Source: Clostridia bacterium
GTDB lineage: Bacteria; Bacillota; Clostridia; Christensenellales; UBA1242
Assembly: GCA_022793335.1 (NCBI GenBank)
Contig: JAAWCQ010000010.1
Location: 62,001 to 126,000, forward strand
Length of the DNA: 64,000 nt
Direction of reading: 5' to 3'
The notes under the pieces were generated by a model, which worked only from the letters and a program-made list of their open reading frames with translations, ran no database searches and was not told the DNA's origin. Below, piece by piece: positions 34,270-42,326 of the stretch. The stretch's first letter is position 1; each line of letters starts with the position of its first letter. The position numbers and the translations under genes are program-made.

Positions 34270-35260
34270 AAAATTGACAGAAAATATTACAGATAAAAAT
34301 TCTTTTGGAATATGCAAGATAAATAGAAAAAAATATTTCTATAAAACTTTTCATCATTCAGAAGACTATCAAAATGAAATAGATTGCTATGATGTAATTG
34401 ATGGTAAAATAAAAGCGCCTCGAAGATTTTTTTTGTTAGAGAATGAAAAGACAATTATATATGAACTTATTAAAAATATAAATAGAAAAAATCTTCATCA
34501 TTATTTATATACGAGTTTGAAAAAACCCAACATCAGATTTTTAGATTACATGCAGGTGTTGCCTATAAAAAGAGAAGAACATCTTTGTAAAAATACAAAA
34601 TTTTTCCGACAAAGAGTTGCAATTATTGATTCATATTTAAAAGGGATTGACTTGCTTAATAGAAAAATTTTTGTAGGTGGCAATGAGTTTGATTTAAGAA
34701 AAATATTAAAAGAAACAAAACAAAAAATAATTGAAGAAAAACTGCTTACTACAATTTTGTCACAAGGGGATCCTATCGACCTTAATCTTCTTAATGATGG
34801 AACAGTTGTTGATTTTGAAACCGCAGGAGAAAATTCACTAATAGGAGAAATTGCGATATTTATAAATAATATTTTAATAAATGGATATTACTTTTTTATA
34901 AAATATGCAAAATCAGATTATAAAAACTACTTGAAAGACTATAAAAAAAACAAGAAGAATTTGAAATGCAGATATGAGATGAGCTCTGATATTGTCAATA
35001 TCAACTTTGAAGTTTTTGTACCTAAAAAAAACAGATTTTTAATAAATGATTATATTGATTATTTTCAGTCGAGATTGAGCGTTGATGAGAAAAGGGAAAT
35101 AGATAATTATTTAAAATACTATCTCATTTTTAGATTCATTTCACCTAAAAATTGGTTTGAATTTTCTGAAGAAGATTTAATATCAACATTTGCACTAATT
35201 TGTATTACTTACAAAAATATTTCAAGTATAGATGATGTTAAAAATTTTATTAACAAATAG
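34244..35260 (+). CDS. APH/choline-kinase-like phosphotransferase
   Basis: Product of 338 residues with AAAGGA before the ATG, which lies inside the HAD gene. SQGDPIDLNLL (G175, D176, N181) is the catalytic loop and VVDFETAG (D190, E192) the metal-binding motif of aminoglycoside-phosphotransferase-like kinases. The His usual before Gly-Asp is Gln. It would phosphorylate a small molecule such as a sugar or aminocyclitol. Paired with a HAD protein and near a nucleotidyltransferase and glycosyltransferase, it suggests a salvage or biosynthetic pathway of a phosphorylated metabolite. Confidence 0.75.
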   Translation: MKRLELNIRKLTENITDKNSFGICKINRKKYFYKTFHHSEDYQNEIDCYDVIDGKIKAPRRFFLLENEKTIIYELIKNINRKNLHHYLYTSLKKPNIRFLDYMQVLPIKREEHLCKNTKFFRQRVAIIDSYLKGIDLLNRKIFVGGNEFDLRKILKETKQKIIEEKLLTTILSQGDPIDLNLLNDGTVVDFETAGENSLIGEIAIFINNILINGYYFFIKYAKSDYKNYLKDYKKNKKNLKCRYEMSSDIVNINFEVFVPKKNRFLINDYIDYFQSRLSVDEKREIDNYLKYYLIFRFISPKNWFEFSEEDLISTFALICITYKNISSIDDVKNFINK

Positions 35261-35618
35261 TGTTGAGTAAATAGCGTAATTAAAAAGGGAATTTATCATA
35301 TTAGAATGTTTACTTGATATTGCAAATATAATATAAATTAGCAAACAAATAGGATTAGGTGGTTAGTATTTCTTATCCACTAAACACAATTAAGCCTTTC
35401 GGGGCTTTTTTTATTTGCAAAATGTTTAAGTTTAGCAAGAATTAGCATAGATTGGAGAAAGTTAGACGGCATTAGAATTTTGGCATTTTATAATTGAAAG
35501 TAGGAGGTAGTAACTTTGAATATTTTAAGTCGATAACATTAAAAAATAGCAAGATTATTAAAAATATGCCGAATTAAAAAATCAATAATAAATAGAAATT
35601 TAAGTTAAGGAGAATTAC
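35261..35618. other. Intergenic region with terminator
   Basis: Holds TATAAT near 35329, an imperfect GTGG/CCAC hairpin (35360-35382) and a terminator at 35388-35412. The sequence before the terminator (AACACAATTAAGCC) recalls the tRNA-Arg end at 16561, which may be chance or a decayed junction. Confidence 0.35.
35388..35412 (+). terminator. Terminator after the accessory cluster
   Basis: AAGCC-TTTCG-GGGCTT followed by seven T residues. Confidence 0.7.
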
Positions 35619-37019
35619 ATGGAAATAAAACAATTTAAAGACAGGCAATCGTTGCATCCTGGAAGAAAAAAGTTGACTATAATAAATCAAGAAGCAAATA
35701 CGCTTACGGTTGATGAAGAATGGGCAGATAGTCCTAGTGTTGAAGGCTCTTTGGTAAATGCTGCAGTGCTTACAGAGTTTCAAAATGGCATTGTTGAGGC
35801 AGGCAACAATTCCAAGAATGCGGAAGGGGCGGCAGCAAGTGCAAAAAGTATAGCACAAGGTGCCGAGACAAAGGCGACAAATGCGCTTTCTACCGCGCAA
35901 AGTGCAAATACGACAGCTTCAAGTGCCAAAACAATTGCACAAGGTGCTGAAACAAAAGCCAGCAGTGCAAAAGCTATTGCAGAAGATGCACTTAATAAAG
36001 TTGAAACTTTTAATGGAAATGTTGATAATGAATTGTCTTGGACAAGCATAAATCCTCTTCAAAACAGGGCGGTAACTATTGCTATAAGCAATAGACTTCC
36101 CAAAAGTGGTGGAGATATTACTGGTACTTTAAGGGTTTTTAATGAAAATCCGGAGTGGGTGTTAATCAATGATGAGGTTGATGTCACTATTGCTCCTAAA
36201 ACCGCTAAACAAGAATTTAAATACAATGCATCCACAGTTATATCACAAAATTCACCTATAAGATTTGTTGGGAAAATTCAGTATGACAATGTAACTAAAG
36301 ATATAGATATTAAAGGGGCTAATAGGAAAGATTATACTGTCACTATAGAAGGTGGATATTTTAGTTTAAGTTTTGATTCTATTATCAATATGTCAAAACA
36401 AGTTGTATTAAATTACATAAATACTTCTACAAAGACAATAAAAGTGTCTGGAAAAATTTACCAATGCAAAAGTGATATACATACAAAACATATCGAAACC
36501 GATAGCATTATTGCATCTTCAATTGCATACAGCAATTCAGGCAAATTATATCCTTTAGCTACTCAAGCGGATATGAATAGTGCAGATAATAATTTAAAAT
36601 CAAAAATAGAGAGTGAGAGTGCCAAATTAAGTGGAGATTTAACTCAGATTCAAAGCAATTTGCAGGGGCAAATTGACAATATTGTGTCGCAGATCGCAAA
36701 CATTGTAAGCAAGCAAGTTGACATTTCTGTTGAAGAGATTAAGTCTTATTACGCCACTTGGAAGGCAGAAATCGGCAATTTGAAGATTATTGGTGGAGCG
36801 ACTCCTGCAAGTGAAGGTAAGAAAAACATTTATTTCAAAATGAATGGTGACACTGAAAATGATGTTTTTGACAACATTTGTTTAGGTCTTTGGAGTGCTG
36901 GAAGATGGAGAACAGAATGTACTGCAAATGGCTGGCAATACACCTATATCAACAGCAAAAGTGAAGGTTATATCTTGCAAATCGGAAACGGAAGTTATTG
37001 GTTTGCAATTGGAATTTAG
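35619..37019 (+). CDS. Phage tail-fibre-like protein
   Basis: Product of 466 residues with AAGGAG before the ATG. Residues 60-130 repeat AAASAKSIAQGAETKA-like heptads, an Ala-rich coiled coil typical of trimeric tail fibres. A second coiled coil lies near 325-375, and the C-terminus (GLWSAGRWRTECTANGWQY to YWFAIGI) looks like a receptor-binding tip. No other virion gene adjoins it except the next one, so it is an orphan. It may be a prophage relic or part of a tailocin-like or contractile device encoded elsewhere. Confidence 0.75.
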   Translation: MEIKQFKDRQSLHPGRKKLTIINQEANTLTVDEEWADSPSVEGSLVNAAVLTEFQNGIVEAGNNSKNAEGAAASAKSIAQGAETKATNALSTAQSANTTASSAKTIAQGAETKASSAKAIAEDALNKVETFNGNVDNELSWTSINPLQNRAVTIAISNRLPKSGGDITGTLRVFNENPEWVLINDEVDVTIAPKTAKQEFKYNASTVISQNSPIRFVGKIQYDNVTKDIDIKGANRKDYTVTIEGGYFSLSFDSIINMSKQVVLNYINTSTKTIKVSGKIYQCKSDIHTKHIETDSIIASSIAYSNSGKLYPLATQADMNSADNNLKSKIESESAKLSGDLTQIQSNLQGQIDNIVSQIANIVSKQVDISVEEIKSYYATWKAEIGNLKIIGGATPASEGKKNIYFKMNGDTENDVFDNICLGLWSAGRWRTECTANGWQYTYINSKSEGYILQIGNGSYWFAIGI

Positions 37020-37028
37020 GAGGATGAT

Positions 37029-37373
37029 ATGTATTATTTCAATAAAGGTTTTTATAAAAATATGCCAAATGAAAATGCAAGATATTTGTCGGATGAGCTT
37101 TATTATCAAATTATGGAAGCGATCGGAGATGGCGGAGTTTTGCAAGAAGATGAAAATGGAACGCCTTATGTTTGCGAAACTGTGCAAATGAAAGAAAATC
37201 AAATCGAAAATTTAAGAATTAGGCGTCAAATTGAATGTTTTAACATCGTTGACAGGCCTTTATGGCTTGCAAGTCTTTCGCCAGAGCAATATCAAGAGAT
37301 TGTTGCTTGGAGGCAGGCGTGGTTGAATGTGACTATTTCGGGCGAAATTCCACAAAAACCATTATGGCTTTAA
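37029..37373 (+). CDS. Phage tail-fibre assembly chaperone-like protein
   Basis: Product of 114 residues, with AGGAGGATG before its ATG, nine bases after the fibre gene. The C-terminal pattern IECFNIVDRPLWLASLSPEQ then VAWRQAWLNVT and PLWL is typical of small proteins encoded beside Bacillota tail fibres and presumed to assist fibre assembly. The pair is intact with no frameshift, which suggests selection or recent arrival. Confidence 0.65.
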   Translation: MYYFNKGFYKNMPNENARYLSDELYYQIMEAIGDGGVLQEDENGTPYVCETVQMKENQIENLRIRRQIECFNIVDRPLWLASLSPEQYQEIVAWRQAWLNVTISGEIPQKPLWL

Positions 37374-37380
37374 TGATTAA

Positions 37381-37412
37381 AAAAAAGATACTTTAATTAG
37401 TATCTTTTTTAA
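37381..37412. terminator. Bidirectional terminator
   Basis: AAAAAAGATACT and AGTATCTTTTTT form the stem with a 6-base loop, serving the tail genes and the convergent Nudix gene. Confidence 0.8.
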
Positions 37413-37455
37413 TTTTTAATAATTTTTGTTGTTTATAACATTATTTTCAGCTTTT

Positions 37456-37914
37456 TTAATCAAAATTGTAAGAAATAAGCTTAAAATTCTCATCAAATTT
37501 AACATCTCCAGAAAATTCTTCGCCATCAAACATCTTTTTCATCCAGATTTTATCGGCAGCAAACATGTTGTCATAAGGAATTTCATCAAATTCAAACCAG
37601 CGTGGTTTCATTTCGTCAGACTCGCTGACAGTGCCTTCATAATCAGAAGCAACATAAACATGCATAATTTCATAGGTGGGCTCACCTTTTAAAAACATAT
37701 CAAAATTGATAACTGCCTTTTTTGTATAATTTTTTGGAGTGACGCCAATTTCTTCTTGAGTTTCTCTTATCATAGCATGCTCAATTTCTTCATCTTTTTC
37801 GACTTTGCCACCAATGCCATTGTAAAGCCCCATGCCAAAGCCTCTCTTTTTTTCTGCAAGCAATATTTTGTTGTCTTTGATAATTAAAAGCAGGGTGGTA
37901 TTTAATGTTTTCAT
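37456..37914 (-). CDS. Nudix hydrolase, MutT/MTH1-like
   Basis: Product of 152 residues. GGKVEKDEEIEHAMIRETQE (about 35-54) is a complete Nudix box. The preceding KRGFGMGLYNGIGGK resembles the 8-oxo-dGTP diphosphatase MTH1 group, whose members clean oxidised nucleotides from the pool. GGAGAG precedes the ATG. It is monocistronic and convergent with the tail genes. Substrate assignment is by similarity only. Confidence 0.85.
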   Translation of the reverse strand: MKTLNTTLLLIIKDNKILLAEKKRGFGMGLYNGIGGKVEKDEEIEHAMIRETQEEIGVTPKNYTKKAVINFDMFLKGEPTYEIMHVYVASDYEGTVSESDEMKPRWFEFDEIPYDNMFAADKIWMKKMFDGEEFSGDVKFDENFKLISYNFD

Positions 37915-38104
37915 ATTCTCTCCTTAGTAATTTATTTTCTCTTATTATTTTAGCTTTCTTGGGACTGTAAGTCAAATATTTATCAAGCATTTAATTGGGC
38001 TGTTAAACTAAAGATTTTGCTTGTAAGGATTAAACATTATCATAAAATTAAAAAAAATGTTTGACTTGAATGGAAAAGTGTGATAAACTAGCATAGTATT
38101 TTAT

Positions 38105-38178
38105 AGGGGTGTAGTTCATCGGTAGAATGAGAGTCTCCAAAACTCCAGAGGAGGGTTCAACTCCTTCCACCCCTGCCA
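38105..38178 (+). tRNA. tRNA-Trp (anticodon CCA)
   Basis: AGGGGTG pairs with CACCCCT. The loop CTCCAAA gives anticodon CCA, the T-arm is GAGGG-TTCAACT-CCTTC, the discriminator is G and CCA is encoded. The anticodon stem has one A-C mismatch at its outer pair. Confidence 0.93.
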
Positions 38179-38185
38179 ATTTTTA

Positions 38186-38242
38186 AATACGCCATGTAAG
38201 TGTTTTGTTATAAGCATTATCACTGTATGGTGTATTTTTTTT
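38186..38242 (+). terminator. tRNA-Trp terminator
   Basis: AATACGCCAT and ATGGTGTATT pair around a long partly paired loop (AGTG/CACT), followed by eight T residues. Confidence 0.6.
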
Positions 38243-38388
38243 GTTTTGTCACTTTTTGGTCACAAATTATTCAAATTTGTGTTGATTTTTTCGTCCAAAA
38301 GAGCGATTGCTTTGTTTTTGGCGTTTGGTTAAAGGTGACCATAAGTTTTGATAGGATATACTAAAAAGGGTGTTTAGTGTAAGTTTGC

Positions 38389-38417
38389 TTGAAATATTTT
38401 TTTGACTGTGATATAAT
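38389..38417 (+). promoter_or_regulatory. Promoter of nucleotidase-hydrolase pair
   Basis: TTGAAA, 17-base spacer, TATAAT, 20 bases before the ATG at 38438. Confidence 0.65.
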
Positions 38418-38437
38418 ATTGGCAATGTGAGGTACAA

Positions 38438-39052
38438 ATGATTATTGGAGTAGACATTGATGGGGTACTTACCAAGCTTTATGCTTATTGTGTAAAGAAA
38501 AGCAAAGAGTTTTTTAAAAAAGAGAAGTCAAAAGGTGAAAAGTTTAAAAAATCAACCTGTCTTTATCAGCTGTTAGGGATGACCAAAGAGCAAGATAAGC
38601 GCTTTTGGAAGGAATACATTTGGGATTATTCTAAAGAGGTTAAGTTTTACAAGCATGCTTCAAAATTTCTTAATAAATTGAGAGAGGCAGGGCATCAAAT
38701 ATATATTATTACTCTTAGGCAATATTTTGGAACAGGGGATGAAAACAGTGTTTTGATGGAAAACATTATCAAAGAGACTTTTGCAAACAATGGAATTGTT
38801 TATGACAAGTTGTTTGGGCTTTATGGAAAGCGTGAAAAATTGACTTGCGTGCTTGAAAATAATGTGGATGTCATGATTGATGACAGTTTTGAAAATCTTA
38901 GTGTAATTTCGCCACATGTTCCTTGCATTTGTTTTGATGCAAAATATAATCATGGCATTAAGCTTGATAATATGACAAGATGTAAAAATTGGAAGCAAGT
39001 TTATAAAGCTTTAAAGGTATTAGAAGAAAGCAAATTAAATGAGGTGAAATAA
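38438..39052 (+). CDS. 5'-nucleotidase-like HAD protein (NT5C family)
   Basis: Product of 204 residues. GVDIDGVL (4-11) is a canonical DxD motif I, IITLRQ is motif II and MIDDSFEN is motif IV, in the arrangement of deoxyribonucleotidase-like HAD proteins. It should remove phosphate from a nucleotide or small phosphate ester. Its TAA overlaps the ATG of the next gene by one base, so it is coupled to a metallo-beta-lactamase-fold hydrolase. GTGAGG is a modest ribosome binding site. Confidence 0.8.
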   Translation: MIIGVDIDGVLTKLYAYCVKKSKEFFKKEKSKGEKFKKSTCLYQLLGMTKEQDKRFWKEYIWDYSKEVKFYKHASKFLNKLREAGHQIYIITLRQYFGTGDENSVLMENIIKETFANNGIVYDKLFGLYGKREKLTCVLENNVDVMIDDSFENLSVISPHVPCICFDAKYNHGIKLDNMTRCKNWKQVYKALKVLEESKLNEVK

Positions 39053-39666
39053 TGCAAATAGAAAATATTATATCAGACATCTTAGAATCGAATACATATA
39101 TCTTGAAAAAGGATGGAGAAGCTTTGATTGTTGACTGCGGTTGCACTCTTGACATAGTAGAAAATGCAGTTGGAGAAAATAAGGTGGTTGGTGTGCTTTT
39201 AACTCATGGGCATTATGACCACAGCATAAATTGCAATGAGTATGCTAAAAAGTTTGGTTGCAAGATTTATGCAAATGCTAAGGTGGAAGAAACGGTGACA
39301 GATTTTGAAGCAAACTATAGTGATGACAAGAGCGTTATTGAAGACCTTTCAAATTTTGTTTTTATTGAAAAAGATATGACTTTATCTTTAGGAAATTTTC
39401 AAGTCGAATGCATATCTGCGCCTGGGCATTGTCATTGCTGTGAATGCTATTTGGTGGAAGGAAACTTGTTTGCAGGAGATGTGTTATTTGCAAGAGGCGT
39501 TGGACGAATGGACTTGAAAAGCTCAAGCAAAGAAGATATGTATTCTTCATTATTGAAACTTGAAAAGCTTGATTTTGATAAAGTTTTTAGTGGGCATGGG
39601 GAGAGCACATTAAGAGACGCTCAACTTAAAAATATCAATATTTTCAAGAAGTTCCTTAGTAGATAG
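39052..39666 (+). CDS. Metallo-beta-lactamase-fold hydrolase (glyoxalase II-like)
   Basis: Product of 204 residues. THGHYDH near 56-62 with downstream APGHCHCC, AGDVLF and SGHGE gives the two-metal site. This short glyoxalase II-like group hydrolyses thioesters in some members. Translation is coupled to the nucleotidase-like gene before it. GAGGTGAAATA provides the ribosome binding site within that gene. Confidence 0.88.
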   Translation: MQIENIISDILESNTYILKKDGEALIVDCGCTLDIVENAVGENKVVGVLLTHGHYDHSINCNEYAKKFGCKIYANAKVEETVTDFEANYSDDKSVIEDLSNFVFIEKDMTLSLGNFQVECISAPGHCHCCECYLVEGNLFAGDVLFARGVGRMDLKSSSKEDMYSSLLKLEKLDFDKVFSGHGESTLRDAQLKNINIFKKFLSR

Positions 39667-39761
39667 TAATTTTATTATAACTATTTAATTATAATTATTA
39701 AAAAATATTTATTTTAAAATAGATATTAAAAAATAACTTAAATTGATATGCGTTTTAAAAT

Positions 39762-39796
39762 AAAAAAGTGGCTTATTAAGTAAGTCACTTTTTTTA
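39762..39796. terminator. Bidirectional terminator
   Basis: AAAAAAGTGGCTTA and TAAGTCACTTTTTTT pair with one G-U, serving the convergent hydrolase and dnaI genes. Confidence 0.8.
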
Positions 39797-39804
39797 TAAA
39801 ATTA

Positions 39805-40710
39805 TTAAAATTTTTTATGTCTTAAATCTTCACCTTGAATATAAACGCAAATTGACTGTGATTGGTCTGCAATTCTGCTTGAAATTCGCTCGTCATAATA
39901 TTCGTTTATGTCGGCTAGGGTGAGATTTGAGGTGATTATGGTAGGACGCTTTTTCATCTTTCTTTCATTTAAAACTTGATAAAGATAGTTTACTGTTACA
40001 TTTGGGTTTCGAAGCTCTGTGCCAAGGTCATCAATAAAAAGAATTTCAGCGTCAATATATTTTGAAATGATGTTTTGCTTTTCTTCGGCATCTCGAGTTG
40101 AAAAACTCCTTACAAAATCTTGATGCATTGCAAAAGAGGTGGTAAGAAGGACGAGTTTATGTCTTTTGATAAGCTCATTTGCCATGCATTTGATTAGGTG
40201 GGTTTTTCCTACGCCAGTTTCGCCACCAAGATATACAATTGTTTTTGCAAAATTTGAATTGCACCACTGTTGCATTTTGGCGTAAAGGGTTTTCATTTGA
40301 CTGTTTGCTTCAAATATGTCAAGCTTTGTATTTTCAAAGTCTTCAAGCTCTAAAAAGCCACTTTCTGCTTTTAAAAGTTTGTTGACTTCATCAATAAAAC
40401 AATCGCAATATTTTCCATCATGAGTAAGCCCGTTATCTTTGCATTTTTGGCAATAATATTCTGGCTCGACCGAGCCGAGTTTAAGCTCTTTCAATCTTTT
40501 TTCGACAGCCTTTTTCAGCTTTTTTTCTTCTTCTGGATTTTCTTCTCCAGTTTTTGCACTTTCGATTATGTTGTTTATATAGGCAAGATATAGTTTTTTA
40601 AATTCGGGGTCTTTTAAAGCTTCTTCTTTGTTGCTTAAAGCTTCTCGTTCTGCCTCATAATGTTTGTTTTCAATAATCTTTTTTGCCTTTTCTATTATAC
40701 TTGATTTCAT
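39805..40710 (-). CDS. dnaI: Primosomal helicase loader DnaI/DnaC-like
   Basis: Product of 301 residues. The N-terminal half is helical with a zinc-site-like C87, C90, C102, C104 cluster. The AAA+ domain has Walker A GGETGVGKT (162-170), Walker B LFIDDLG (224-230) and sensor TSN near 285. It loads the replicative helicase during initiation and restart. It follows the DnaD-like gene by 26 bases on the same strand, matching the linked dnaB/dnaD-dnaI arrangement of Bacillota. Chromosomal rather than phage origin is likely from the context. Confidence 0.9.
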   Translation of the reverse strand: MKSSIIEKAKKIIENKHYEAEREALSNKEEALKDPEFKKLYLAYINNIIESAKTGEENPEEEKKLKKAVEKRLKELKLGSVEPEYYCQKCKDNGLTHDGKYCDCFIDEVNKLLKAESGFLELEDFENTKLDIFEANSQMKTLYAKMQQWCNSNFAKTIVYLGGETGVGKTHLIKCMANELIKRHKLVLLTTSFAMHQDFVRSFSTRDAEEKQNIISKYIDAEILFIDDLGTELRNPNVTVNYLYQVLNERKMKKRPTIITSNLTLADINEYYDERISSRIADQSQSICVYIQGEDLRHKKF

Positions 40711-40736
40711 TTATAAACTCCTATTTGTTGGCTTAA

Positions 40737-42188
40737 TTAAACATCAATATCGCCGATTGATTGGAATAGTGCATTGATTTGGTTGTCAGAATAGCTTCTT
40801 CCAGCAAAGTTTTTCTTTTGAAGAGAATTTTGTGAGACTTTCTCGATTGGTGCAGTATTTTTTGCTTCTTGAGCGGTCTTTATACCTTTTTCATGCCAAT
40901 CGGCAAGTATTCTGCTCAAATATTTAAGCGGACTTTCTTTGCCTTTTGCAAGGGTGGTCGCATATTCTATGAGCTCTTCATTAAGTTTCCAATCTATTGT
41001 CCAAATTTTATAATTTTCGCGGTCAATATAATTTACAACTCTTTTTATTCCAAGACTGTCAAGTATATTTTGAATTTTATCATCAGCGGCAATGATTTCG
41101 CCGATATATTCGTTTAATGCCTCGATTGAAATAAGACCAAGTTTATAGAATTTTGCGATAGTCTTATCCATTCCTTCAAGGTTGCGGATGGAGTTTTTAA
41201 AACAATATCTTGCAATTTCAAGCAAAATTTCTTCATCATAACCAAGGTTTGTCCATTTGAGAATGTAGTTTTCAACAATGGTTTCAAGATTTTCATAATA
41301 AAGACCAAGCTCTTTATTGATTTCTTTTGCGAGTAGGAAGGCTTCCTTTTTATTCTTTTCAAAGTAGTCAATTTCTTGGGTTGAGAAAAGCTTTGATTCA
41401 TAATACTTTTTAATAAGAGTGTCCGCTTTTTCCATCGAAAATCTATTTTTGCCTTTAAAAGATTTGCAGATGTGCAAGATTACTTCAAGAGAAAAGCCAT
41501 ATTCGCTCAGCCATTTGTTTACAAGTGTGCGTTCTTCTACATAAGGGGCTCTTTTTATGCCAGCACATTTGAAAATTTCAGAAAGCTCTGGTGATTTTTC
41601 TTCAAATTTAGTCAGACGTTCTTCAACTTGAATGGTGCTGGTTATGCCTTCTGCAGCCCAGTTTTTTGCAACAGTGAGGATATAGTTGTAGCCCACAGCG
41701 CTCTGTTTTGTTTCGACGCAATATTTCATAATCATCAAAAGGGCTTCTTGCTCTACATGATATCTTTCTAAAAAGTCATAATATTCGCCATATTCATGCT
41801 TGGAAATTGCGCGTTTGCCTTGAAAGATTTCTTGAGCCTGTTGATTGAACACCTCATATTTGTCAGGTTTGTAAAGTTTATTTGCCGACAGCACATTTTT
41901 TAGGGGAATATAAGTCACTTCCAAAGGGTTTACTCTAAGAAGTCTTACAAGCCCTTGCTCTTCCCAATATTCATAGGCAGAAATGACCTCTTCTTCACTT
42001 AAATTCAATACATGAGAAATGTTTGACAGGGTGTTGTCGAATGCATTGCTTGAGCATAAATAGAGACCATATAGATATACAACCACATGTTCTGGCTCTG
42101 CAAAAGGAAGATAGTCATTGATGAAAATATTGTCGATTTCTGTCTTAGAGCTTGCTATGTATTCAGTTGAAAATTTGCAAAATGCCAT
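40737..42188 (-). CDS. DnaD/DnaB-domain replication initiation protein
   Basis: Product of 483 residues. An N-terminal winged-helix-like region (LSEEEVISAYEYWEEQGLVRLL) is followed by repeated DnaB/DnaD-like segments (YHVEQEALLMIMKYC and YNYILTVAKNWAAEGI) and a YxxxIxxxW-like tail region (LKYLSRILADWHEKGI). These proteins remodel oriC DNA and bring the helicase loader. AGGAGAAAC precedes the ATG. It is encoded directly upstream of the DnaI-like loader. It is longer than DnaD (about 230) and nearer in size to B. subtilis DnaB. Confidence 0.82.
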   Translation of the reverse strand: MAFCKFSTEYIASSKTEIDNIFINDYLPFAEPEHVVVYLYGLYLCSSNAFDNTLSNISHVLNLSEEEVISAYEYWEEQGLVRLLRVNPLEVTYIPLKNVLSANKLYKPDKYEVFNQQAQEIFQGKRAISKHEYGEYYDFLERYHVEQEALLMIMKYCVETKQSAVGYNYILTVAKNWAAEGITSTIQVEERLTKFEEKSPELSEIFKCAGIKRAPYVEERTLVNKWLSEYGFSLEVILHICKSFKGKNRFSMEKADTLIKKYYESKLFSTQEIDYFEKNKKEAFLLAKEINKELGLYYENLETIVENYILKWTNLGYDEEILLEIARYCFKNSIRNLEGMDKTIAKFYKLGLISIEALNEYIGEIIAADDKIQNILDSLGIKRVVNYIDRENYKIWTIDWKLNEELIEYATTLAKGKESPLKYLSRILADWHEKGIKTAQEAKNTAPIEKVSQNSLQKKNFAGRSYSDNQINALFQSIGDIDV

Positions 42189-42326
42189 TGTTTCTCCTAT
42201 TTAAGAATTAAAAATTTCTTTTTTATTGTAACATAAAGCCTTTCTTTTTTCAACCAATTTTGCTTTCTTAAAAAATTTATCTTTATTGTCAGTCATGAAT
42301 ATCATTTAAAGTCAGTATTATATTGT

